From: Chryseobacterium jejuense
Lineage (GTDB): Bacteria; Bacteroidota; Bacteroidia; Flavobacteriales; Weeksellaceae
DNA: 64,000 nt
Reading direction: 5' to 3'
Assembly (NCBI RefSeq): GCF_017877355.1
Contig: NZ_JAGIPR010000002.1
Coordinates: 620,001 to 684,000 of the forward strand
This document shows positions 1 through 7,253 of the stretch, piece after piece; within the stretch, counting starts at the first letter, position 1; the number at the start of each line of letters is the position of its first letter. Made by a program: the position numbers and the translations under genes. The notes under the pieces were generated by a model. That model was given only the letters and a program-made list of their open reading frames with translations. It made no database searches and had not been told where the DNA came from.

Positions 1-1608
1 ATCACAGCCGAAGATATTTTAAAGAAAACCGACGAGGCTGAAAAAATATTAGTGAATGAGCATAATGCACTGTTTTTAGATCTTTTGGTTAATTTCAGGG
101 ATCGTGTGAAGATTTTCGGAACTCATTTTGCGACATTGGATATCCGCCAGGACAGCAGAATTCACCAGAAAGTAATTGATGAGGTTTTTGCAAAAGTTTA
201 TGGAAGTGAAGAAGCGGATTACGAACAGAAATTCAATAAGCTGATTAAGGTTTCAGGCCCTGTAAATGCAAATGATTTTGAAGACATTGTAAAAGATACA
301 TTGTTAACAGTGTCTCAGGTCTCTGAAATTCAGAATTTAAATGGGTTGAGAGGAATGAACCGCTATATCATCTCCAATTCCGATGCGGTGAAAGATGTAA
401 TGAACGTTTATGCTTTCTTTAAGATCTGTGGATATCAGGATGAAGACATCAATATGGATATTGTACCGCTTTTTGAAACCATGGAAGGGCTTGATAATGC
501 AGAACATGTGATGAATGAGCTGTATCAGAATCCTGTTTATAAAAAACATCTTGAAAGAAGAGGAAACCAACAAACTATTATGTTGGGCTTCTCTGATGGA
601 ACTAAGGATGGTGGTTATTTAAAAGCCAACTGGGAAATTTATAAGGCTAAAGAAGTGCTGACAAAACTTTCAGAACAAAATAATATCAAAGTTGTGTTTT
701 TCGATGGTAGAGGCGGACCTCCTGCAAGAGGTGGTGGCAAAACCCACGATTTTTATGCTTCCCAGGGAAAAACGATTGCCAATAATAAAATTGAGCTTAC
801 CATTCAGGGACAAACAATTACAAGTATCTTTGGAAATAAAGAACAGGCAAAATACAATTTTGAACAGCTTTTGACAGCCGGAGTAGAAAATGATGTATTT
901 AAAAATGCTAAAAAAGACCTTACAGATAAAGAAAGAGCTTTAATTATTGAACTGGCAAATATCAGTTATCAGAAATATTCAGATTTGAAGGCGCATCCAA
1001 TGTTTGTTCCTTATTTACAGGAAATGAGTACCCTGGAATATTATGGTAAAACCAATATCGGAAGCCGTCCATCCAAAAGAGGAAACGGAAATGAACTGAA
1101 GTTTGAAGACTTAAGAGCCATCCCGTTTGTAGGGTCATGGTCGCAATTGAAGCAGAACGTTCCTGGATTTTTTGGGTTTGGCTACGCAATGCAGCAGATG
1201 AAGGAGCAGGGTAGATTTGAAGAAGTAAGAGAATTGTATAAAGGATCAGACTTCTTTAAAACCTTAGTGCTGAACTCCATGATGAGTATGAACAAGTCTT
1301 ATTTCCCATTGACTTACTACATTAAAAAGAATCCTAAGTTTGGAGCCTTCTGGAATATTCTTTTCAGTGAATATGAACTTTCAAGAGATATCATGCTGGA
1401 GCTTACCGGGTTCAAAATGCTTCAGGAAGAAGACCCGTTATCCAGAAAATCTGTAAAAATCCGTGAAAAAATTGTTCTCCCATTGCTAAGTATTCAGCAA
1501 TATGCACTGATGAAAATTCAGAAAGGAGAGGGAAATAAAGAAGCCTATGAAAAATTAGTGACAAGATCATTATTCGGAAATATTAATGCGAGCAGGAATT
1601 CAGCTTAA
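1..1608 (+). CDS. ppc: Phosphoenolpyruvate carboxylase (5' end outside window)
   Basis: Carboxylates phosphoenolpyruvate with bicarbonate to give oxaloacetate, an anaplerotic step in the cytoplasm. The open frame runs in from the left edge, so the N-terminal half with the first catalytic His region is missing; the GTG at 52 is internal. Visible family signatures are GFSDGTKDGGYLKANW (from about 574) and the Gly/Arg-rich active-site loop FFDGRGGPPARGGG (about 700-741), followed by the usual QG region and a C-terminus ending NASRNSA, close to the conserved RN-T/S-G/A tail. The loop carries Asp where better-known PEPCs have His in FHGRGG. It is closed by a strong hairpin terminator. Identity is near certain. 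Confidence 0.96.
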   Translation: MTAEDILKKTDEAEKILVNEHNALFLDLLVNFRDRVKIFGTHFATLDIRQDSRIHQKVIDEVFAKVYGSEEADYEQKFNKLIKVSGPVNANDFEDIVKDTLLTVSQVSEIQNLNGLRGMNRYIISNSDAVKDVMNVYAFFKICGYQDEDINMDIVPLFETMEGLDNAEHVMNELYQNPVYKKHLERRGNQQTIMLGFSDGTKDGGYLKANWEIYKAKEVLTKLSEQNNIKVVFFDGRGGPPARGGGKTHDFYASQGKTIANNKIELTIQGQTITSIFGNKEQAKYNFEQLLTAGVENDVFKNAKKDLTDKERALIIELANISYQKYSDLKAHPMFVPYLQEMSTLEYYGKTNIGSRPSKRGNGNELKFEDLRAIPFVGSWSQLKQNVPGFFGFGYAMQQMKEQGRFEEVRELYKGSDFFKTLVLNSMMSMNKSYFPLTYYIKKNPKFGAFWNILFSEYELSRDIMLELTGFKMLQEEDPLSRKSVKIREKIVLPLLSIQQYALMKIQKGEGNKEAYEKLVTRSLFGNINASRNSA

Positions 1609-1636
1609 AAGAAATAAACTCATAGATAACTTGAAT

Positions 1637-1672
1637 AAAAAGTGGCAGCCTCATTTGAGGCTGCCACTTTTT
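1637..1672. terminator. Bidirectional intrinsic terminator
   Basis: A 17-bp perfect inverted repeat (core AGTGGCAGCCTCA / TGAGGCTGCCACT) with A-run on one side and T-run on the other. It sits between the convergent ppc and subtilase genes and overlaps the subtilase stop codon, so it can serve both strands. Confidence 0.9.
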
Positions 1673-3275
1673 ATTCTTTAATGAACTTTTCATAGTAAAC
1701 TTTATCTTTTGAGAGGATTTTGAGGTAATATACTCCTTTTGCAAAATCATCAATCTTTACAGATTTTTGATGGTCTACTTTTCTTATCAGCCTTCCCAGA
1801 TTATCGTAAATTTCCAGTGAGTTGATCTCGTTTTCTGAAGCAATATTCAGGATATTTTTAACAGGGTTAGGAAACAGAGCAAATTTTTCTTTTTTAACAA
1901 CTTCAGACGTATTTAATACACTGTTATATAGGCTTCCGAAATTAAGAATACCATATCCCATCTGATCTGTATGGTTAGGATATAATGAAGCTGTTTGTCT
2001 TAGTTTGGATTTAAGCTGGTCTCTGTTCATGATAGGAAATGCCTGAAGAAGACAGGCAACTCCACCAGCGGCAATGGGAGTAGCAAGGGAAGTTCCGTTA
2101 GTTGAATAGGTGGTATTCCCTAAAACCGTTGCTGTCGCAGTTCCCCGTGTACTTCCGTCCGGTTTAACAACTCCAAGTGAGTTAGGACCATAAGATGAAA
2201 AAGTAGAAGAATTCCCTGAAGAATCTACAGCGCCAATGGTAAACACTTTAGCATTGTCTGAAGGGGTAAGAAGATAATGCCAAGAACCAGTTCCGGAATT
2301 TCCTGCGGCAGCAAGAACAAAAATCCCTTTTTCTGCAGCAATTCCTGCTCCTCTTGCAATAAAAGAGGTGTTTCCGTTCAGGTTAGCATAAGTGTAATTG
2401 TATATTGGATTATCAAAAACATTATATCCAAGTGATGTGGTGATGATTTCTACGCCTTTTCTGTCTGCTTCTTCAGCTGCTTCAATCCAATAGAGTTCTT
2501 CTTCCGGAATTTCAGCCGTTGTATTTTCACTGCGGTACAGATAAAAATCTGCATCAGGAGCTGAACCTACAAATACATTTTCGAGATAGCCACCTATAAC
2601 ACCTAAAACGGTTGTTCCATGGGCATTCAGAGAAGGGTTGTAAATGTCAGTAGATTTAGTGACAAAGTCATAACCTCCTTTTATTTTGTTATTATTTCGT
2701 AATCTTAGAAAAGCATCTCCGGTATTTACGGTAGGAAATCCGGTGTCAATAACGGCAATAGAAACTCCGGTTCCGGTATAGCCGGCCAGATGAAGAGGTC
2801 TAATATTGCTTTGGTCTATCTGCGCTGTACCAGTACCATATTCAAAAGTGGTAAGAATCTTTTGAGTATTTGTAGGCATTTTCCATTTATTGACAGGTGC
2901 TGGCTGTACGGTAGGAGCTCCGTTTCGGGCAAAACTTTCTACAGACAAAACAAAAGGCTGTGTTTGTAAAAGAGTAATTTGAGCAGGAGTTGCATTTACC
3001 GCAGCTCCATTAAGCCATTTAGAATAATCGGTGACAGTAAATCCCAGATTCTGAAGATTTTGTATATAGGATTGTTCTATAGGAGCATCCTGGTCATTAA
3101 GCGATATCCCTAATGTAGTTCGTCTGTCAAGTGATTTTTGACTAAGCTCAGAAAGAGGATTGGCAAAAAATGCAGCTTTATTAGGCTTATCCTTAAAAAA
3201 CACAAAAACAAGCTGAGTTTGTGCAAAGGTATAGGAGTAACCTGTTAGGAAACAAAAGAGTAAAATTTTTTTCAT
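1671..3275 (-). CDS. Secreted S8 (subtilisin-like) serine peptidase with T9SS sorting domain
   Basis: 534 aa. Residues 1-18 form a signal peptide (KKILLFCFLTGYSYTFAQ). The catalytic triad of family S8 is visible: Asp177 in AVIDTG, His219 in NAHGT, Ser396 in NGTSLATP; Asn326 in AAAGNSG is the oxyanion residue. Residues about 465-534 (FALFPNPVKN...GVYYLKI...YEKFIKE) match a type A type IX secretion C-terminal domain, so the protein should cross the outer membrane by T9SS and be released or surface-attached. The gene is monocistronic, divergent from the DegT gene, and convergent with ppc. The physiological substrate cannot be read from the sequence. Confidence 0.93.
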   Translation of the reverse strand: MKKILLFCFLTGYSYTFAQTQLVFVFFKDKPNKAAFFANPLSELSQKSLDRRTTLGISLNDQDAPIEQSYIQNLQNLGFTVTDYSKWLNGAAVNATPAQITLLQTQPFVLSVESFARNGAPTVQPAPVNKWKMPTNTQKILTTFEYGTGTAQIDQSNIRPLHLAGYTGTGVSIAVIDTGFPTVNTGDAFLRLRNNNKIKGGYDFVTKSTDIYNPSLNAHGTTVLGVIGGYLENVFVGSAPDADFYLYRSENTTAEIPEEELYWIEAAEEADRKGVEIITTSLGYNVFDNPIYNYTYANLNGNTSFIARGAGIAAEKGIFVLAAAGNSGTGSWHYLLTPSDNAKVFTIGAVDSSGNSSTFSSYGPNSLGVVKPDGSTRGTATATVLGNTTYSTNGTSLATPIAAGGVACLLQAFPIMNRDQLKSKLRQTASLYPNHTDQMGYGILNFGSLYNSVLNTSEVVKKEKFALFPNPVKNILNIASENEINSLEIYDNLGRLIRKVDHQKSVKIDDFAKGVYYLKILSKDKVYYEKFIKE

Positions 3276-3316
3276 ATAAATTTTTGTATAAAGATAAAAA
3301 CAAAATCAATAAAATT

Positions 3317-3346
3317 TTTGATAGGATTTTAAAATCCTTATTTTTA
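3317..3346 (+). promoter_or_regulatory. Promoter of the DegT-GalE operon with palindrome in spacer
   Basis: TTTG (3317-3320), an 18-bp spacer, then TATTTTTA (3339-3346), seven of eight matches to the Bacteroidota -7 box TAnnTTTG. The spacer contains the perfect palindrome AGGATTTTAAAATCCT (3323-3338), placed where a repressor could block polymerase. Assignment is by pattern only. Confidence 0.45.
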
Positions 3347-3362
3347 CAGAAATAATTTATTT

Positions 3363-4487
3363 ATGAAAAAAATTCAGATGGTTGACTTGCAAAGTCAGTA
3401 TTACAAAATAAAGAATGATGTAGACAATGCAGTTTTAAATGTAATGGATTCCGCAGCTTTTATCAACGGTCCTGAAGTAAAGTCTTTCCAGAATGAATTG
3501 GAGTCTTATTTAGACGTAAAACATGTTATTCCATGTGCTAATGGAACTGATGCATTACAGATTGCTCTTATGGCGTTGGATTTGAAGGAGGGAGACGAAA
3601 TCATTACTGCTGATTTCACTTTTGCTGCAACAGTAGAGGTGATTCATCTGCTTAAATTGAAGTCTGTTTTGGTAGATGTTGACTATGATACATTTACAAT
3701 TTCAACAGAAGCTTTAAGAAAAGCAATTACACCAAAAACAAAGGCTATTATTCCTGTACATTTATTCGGACAGTGTGCGAACATGGAAGAAATCCTTAAA
3801 ATTGCTGAAGAGCATAATTTATACGTAATTGAAGACAATGCACAGGCAATTGGTGCAGAATATACATTCTCTGACGGAACTACAAAATATGCCGGAACAA
3901 TGGCAACCGTAGGAACAACCTCTTTCTTCCCTTCCAAAAACCTTGGATGCTATGGGGACGGAGGTGCTATTTTTACCAACAATGACGAGCTGGCACACCG
4001 CTTAAGAGGAATTGTAAACCATGGAATGTACGAAAGATATTATCATGATGAGGTTGGAGTAAATTCTCGTTTGGATAGTATTCAGGCTGCAGTGTTAAGA
4101 AAAAAATTACCACACCTGGATTCATACAATGAGGCGAGAAGAAAAGCAGCTGATTATTATGATGAGGCATTCGCTGGTAATGAACATATTTTAACTCCAC
4201 AGAGATCTGAGAGTTCTACTCACGTATTCCACCAGTATACACTGAGAATTCTGAACGGTAAGAGAAATGAACTTCAGAAGTTCCTTACAGAAAAGGAAAT
4301 TCCTGCAATGATCTACTATCCGGTAGCATTAAGAAAGCAAAAAGCGTATTTCCAGGAGAGCAACGCTGCTGATTTTGTGAATACAGATAAGCTTTTGGAT
4401 CAGGTAATCTCTTTACCAATGCATACGGAATTAGACGAAGAACAGTTGAAGTATATTACAGACGCTGTACTTGAATTTATGAAATAA
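3363..4487 (+). CDS. DegT/DnrJ/EryC1/StrS-family PLP aminotransferase
   Basis: 374 aa, usual length for the family. These PLP enzymes transaminate keto-sugars linked to nucleotides, giving amino sugars for surface polysaccharides. Visible features are CANGTDALQIAL (cofactor phosphate region), VIEDNAQAIGA with the PLP-ring Asp158, and SFFPSKNLGCYGDGGA, in which Lys192 is the Schiff-base lysine. It is the first gene of a tight five-gene operon that includes galE, supporting a sugar-nucleotide role. The exact sugar substrate is unknown. The next gene starts on the last base of its stop codon (TAATG), suggesting translational coupling. Confidence 0.9.
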   Translation: MKKIQMVDLQSQYYKIKNDVDNAVLNVMDSAAFINGPEVKSFQNELESYLDVKHVIPCANGTDALQIALMALDLKEGDEIITADFTFAATVEVIHLLKLKSVLVDVDYDTFTISTEALRKAITPKTKAIIPVHLFGQCANMEEILKIAEEHNLYVIEDNAQAIGAEYTFSDGTTKYAGTMATVGTTSFFPSKNLGCYGDGGAIFTNNDELAHRLRGIVNHGMYERYYHDEVGVNSRLDSIQAAVLRKKLPHLDSYNEARRKAADYYDEAFAGNEHILTPQRSESSTHVFHQYTLRILNGKRNELQKFLTEKEIPAMIYYPVALRKQKAYFQESNAADFVNTDKLLDQVISLPMHTELDEEQLKYITDAVLEFMK

Positions 4488-4936
4488 TGAAAAAAAAGAT
4501 TTTTCAATATGGATTAGTGTATTGGCTGGCTATTTTGATCAATGGAATAATATCGTTCTTTTATCTTGCCTATTCCTATTCCATATTGATAAGTCCTGAG
4601 ATTGATCCTAAGGATATCATTCCTCTAATATTAATTGTTTTGATAGGAGTATTTTCTCCCATTCCGCTGTATTTTTTAATAAGGAAACACAGACTTGCAG
4701 TTTTAACTTATTCAATACTATTAATATTAGTTATTACAAACTTTTTAGGTTCGGTACTTTGGATTGTTATATCTGAAGGAAAAACCAAGGATGGTTTGCC
4801 TCAGTCAGATTATCTTTTATCACTTGGGATATACCTGCTGATTTTCGGATTATGGCTTATCATTGTCAGAAAATATAGGTTTAAAGGAATGAAAACTGAT
4901 CTTGAAATAGAAAATATAGGAAAACACGAAGATTAA
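4487..4936 (+). CDS. Small four-helix membrane protein, function unknown
   Basis: 149 aa, not recognised. Four hydrophobic stretches at about residues 9-32, 45-65, 72-95 and 108-127 suggest an inner membrane protein with a short charged C-terminal tail (KTDLEIENIGKHED). Its start overlaps the stop of the DegT gene by one base and it ends 3 bases before galE, so it is clearly part of the operon. Co-translation with sugar-nucleotide enzymes hints at a part in glycan assembly or export, but nothing in the sequence shows it. Confidence 0.75.
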   Translation: MKKKIFQYGLVYWLAILINGIISFFYLAYSYSILISPEIDPKDIIPLILIVLIGVFSPIPLYFLIRKHRLAVLTYSILLILVITNFLGSVLWIVISEGKTKDGLPQSDYLLSLGIYLLIFGLWLIIVRKYRFKGMKTDLEIENIGKHED

Positions 4937-4939
4937 AAA

Positions 4940-5959
4940 ATGGCGATACTTGTTACAGGAGGACTTGGATATATTGGTTCTCATACCGTTGTAGAACTGC
5001 TTAATAATGGCTTTGAAGTTGTTATTGTAGACGATCTGTCCAATTCGGAAAGGTTTATTTTAAATAATATTGAGGAAATTACAGGTAAGAAGCCTGTTTT
5101 TTATCCTTTTGATCTGAAGCGTAAAGAACTTCTTGCTCAGGTTTTTGATGCCCATACCATTGATGGCTGTATTAATTTTGCAGCTTTTAAAGCGGTAGGA
5201 GAGAGCCAGGTAAAACCTGTAGATTATTATGAAAATAATTTATTTTCTCTTATTAATATCCTACAGGAGTTTAAAGAAAGAGAAATCTCAAACTTTATTT
5301 TCAGCTCTTCATGTACTGTATACGGACAGGCAGAGGTAATGCCGATTGATGAAAATACGCCATTAAAAATGCCTGAAAGCGTTTATGGGAAGACCAAGCA
5401 AATGGGTGAGGAGATCCTTATCGATTTTGCTAAGGCATATAATCGTAAAATCTCTTTGTTAAGATATTTTAACCCAATTGGTGCACATCCGTCTGCAAAA
5501 CTTGGAGAGTTGCCAATAGGAATCCCTAATAACCTTGTTCCTTATGTAATGCAAACTGCTGCAGGAGTTCGTGAGAAACTAAGTATCTGGGGAGATGATT
5601 ATCCAACCGAAGATGGAACAGCTGTTCGTGATTATATCTATGTTGTAGACCTGGCTAAGGCTCACGTAGCAGCCTTGAAAAAACTCATAGAAGACCAATC
5701 TGGTGAAGCTGTGATTGATACTTATAACCTGGGAACAGGAAGAGGATCATCCGTTTTGGAAGTGGTGAAAGCATTTGAAAAAGCTAATAACGTAGAAGTT
5801 TCTTACCAGATCTGTGATAGGAGAGAAGGTGATATTACAATTGCTTATGCAGATCCTTCCAAAGCAGAAAGAGAGCTTGGCTGGAAGTCTGGCACATCTT
5901 TAGAAGAGTCTTTAAAGACCGTTTGGGAATGGCAAGAATATCTCAATTCGAGAAACTAA
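4940..5959 (+). CDS. galE: UDP-glucose 4-epimerase
   Basis: 339 aa short-chain dehydrogenase of the extended type. It interconverts UDP-glucose and UDP-galactose with bound NAD. The N-terminal Rossmann motif GGLGYIGSH and VDDLSNS are visible; the catalytic residues are Ser124 (SSSCTVYG) and Tyr149/Lys153 (YGKTK). RYFNPIGAHPS and the C-terminal GWK...SLKTVWEWQ are typical of GalE. It lies third in the operon, between a membrane protein and a methyltransferase, and probably supplies UDP-galactose for surface polysaccharide. Confidence 0.95.
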   Translation: MAILVTGGLGYIGSHTVVELLNNGFEVVIVDDLSNSERFILNNIEEITGKKPVFYPFDLKRKELLAQVFDAHTIDGCINFAAFKAVGESQVKPVDYYENNLFSLINILQEFKEREISNFIFSSSCTVYGQAEVMPIDENTPLKMPESVYGKTKQMGEEILIDFAKAYNRKISLLRYFNPIGAHPSAKLGELPIGIPNNLVPYVMQTAAGVREKLSIWGDDYPTEDGTAVRDYIYVVDLAKAHVAALKKLIEDQSGEAVIDTYNLGTGRGSSVLEVVKAFEKANNVEVSYQICDRREGDITIAYADPSKAERELGWKSGTSLEESLKTVWEWQEYLNSRN

Positions 5960-5978
5960 ATTCATAAATTCAATCATT

Positions 5979-6743
5979 ATGGCTTGGAATCCTGAAGTAT
6001 ATGACCAATTTAAAGAAGAGCGTTCAGCGCCTTTTTTTGATCTGTTAAAGCTTGTAGAATCAAGAACGGGAATATCTGTTATAGATCTGGGATGCGGAAC
6101 CGGAGAGCTTACCTCAAAACTTTTAGATTATTTGGAAGATTCAAAGGTTTTAGGAATAGATTCTTCTGAAGAAATGCTTCAAAAGGCAGCTCAGTTCAAA
6201 ACAAGCAGGTTGACCTTTGAAAAAAGAAGTATTGAAGAGCAGCTTCATTTGGGAGATACTTATGATTTGATAATTTCCAATGCTGCCATCCAATGGTGCA
6301 GTAACCATAAAGAACTTTTTCCCAGAATTATCAGTAAAATTAAAGAAGGTGGACAATTAGCAGTACAGATTCCCTCTAATCACGAATATGTGGTACATCA
6401 GCTCCTTAGAAAAGTGGCAGGTACAGAACCTTTTAAAAGTGCTTATAATGGATGGGAAAGAGAATATGCTGTTTTGACAATTGAAGAATATGCCCGGATA
6501 TTATTTGAGAATAAAGGAAAGGAGATTACTGTATTTGAGAAAGTATTCCCTCATGTTCTTGAAGATGCACAAGCAGTATTTATCTGGGCTTCCGGAACAG
6601 CGATGCTTCCTTATATAGAAAAGCTTCCTGATGAAATGAAAGAAGAATTTAAAAACAATTATAAACAACAATTACAAAATATCTTCCCTGAATCACCGGT
6701 CTTTTATCCTTTTAAAAGAACATTTATTTCGGCGAAGTTTTAA
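5979..6743 (+). CDS. Class I SAM-dependent methyltransferase, trans-aconitate methyltransferase-like
   Basis: 254 aa. The opening WNPEVYDQFKEERSAPFFDLL, SAM motif VIDLGCGTGELT (residues about 34-45), acidic GIDSSEEML and the motif ISNAAIQWCSNHKELFP follow the pattern of E. coli Tam, trans-aconitate 2-methyltransferase. Family membership is secure; the substrate is not, and in this operon a different small acid or sugar acceptor is possible. It begins 19 bp after galE and ends 13 bp before the cytidylyltransferase gene. Confidence 0.8.
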   Translation: MAWNPEVYDQFKEERSAPFFDLLKLVESRTGISVIDLGCGTGELTSKLLDYLEDSKVLGIDSSEEMLQKAAQFKTSRLTFEKRSIEEQLHLGDTYDLIISNAAIQWCSNHKELFPRIISKIKEGGQLAVQIPSNHEYVVHQLLRKVAGTEPFKSAYNGWEREYAVLTIEEYARILFENKGKEITVFEKVFPHVLEDAQAVFIWASGTAMLPYIEKLPDEMKEEFKNNYKQQLQNIFPESPVFYPFKRTFISAKF

Positions 6744-6756
6744 TTTTAACATTAAT

Positions 6757-7209
6757 ATGAAGACACAAAGAATAGGTATTACATTTTCCTCATTTGATTT
6801 ATTACATGCAGGACATATCAAAATGCTTGAAGAAGCAAAAACAGTGTGCGATTATCTGATTGTTGGACTGCAGATTGACCCATCTCACGACAGACCAAAT
6901 AAAAACAAGCCAAGCCAGACAATTGTGGAGCGCTATATTCAGCTAAAAGCTGTAAATGCAGTAGATGAAATTATTCCTTACTACACAGAAGAAGATTTGT
7001 TGGATATTTTAAAATCTTTTGTAATTGATATAAGAATCATTGGTGATGATTATATAGACAGAGATTTTACAGGTAAGCAATACTGTGAAGAAAAAGGAAT
7101 TGAGATCTTTTACAACAAAAGAGATCATAGGTTTTCCACCAGCGACTTAAGAAAAAGAATCTACGAAGCTGAAAAAGAAAAAGCTGAAAGAACTGAAACT
7201 GTAAAATAA
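6757..7209 (+). CDS. Cytidylyltransferase-like nucleotidyltransferase (TagD/RfaE2 type)
   Basis: 150 aa, one nucleotidyltransferase domain. FSSFDLLHAGHIKML contains the HxGH signature (HAGH, residues about 17-20) and RFSTSDLRKRI is the second, R-x-S-T-S-x-LR, motif. Such enzymes join CTP (or ATP) to glycerol-3-phosphate, phosphocholine or heptose phosphate. The closest general pattern is glycerol-3-phosphate cytidylyltransferase, but specificity cannot be read from the sequence. It is the last gene of the operon and is followed directly by a strong terminator. A Lys/Glu-rich tail ends the protein. Confidence 0.82.
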   Translation: MKTQRIGITFSSFDLLHAGHIKMLEEAKTVCDYLIVGLQIDPSHDRPNKNKPSQTIVERYIQLKAVNAVDEIIPYYTEEDLLDILKSFVIDIRIIGDDYIDRDFTGKQYCEEKGIEIFYNKRDHRFSTSDLRKRIYEAEKEKAERTETVK

Positions 7210-7216
7210 AAAGAAT

Positions 7217-7248
7217 AAAAAACCCGAAATTTAAATTTCGGGTTTTTT
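7217..7248. terminator. Bidirectional intrinsic terminator
   Basis: Inverted repeat AACCCGAAATTT / AAATTTCGGGTT flanked by A and T runs (eight T). It lies between the convergent cytidylyltransferase and outer membrane protein genes and can serve both. Confidence 0.9.
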
Positions 7249-7253
7249 TTGTA

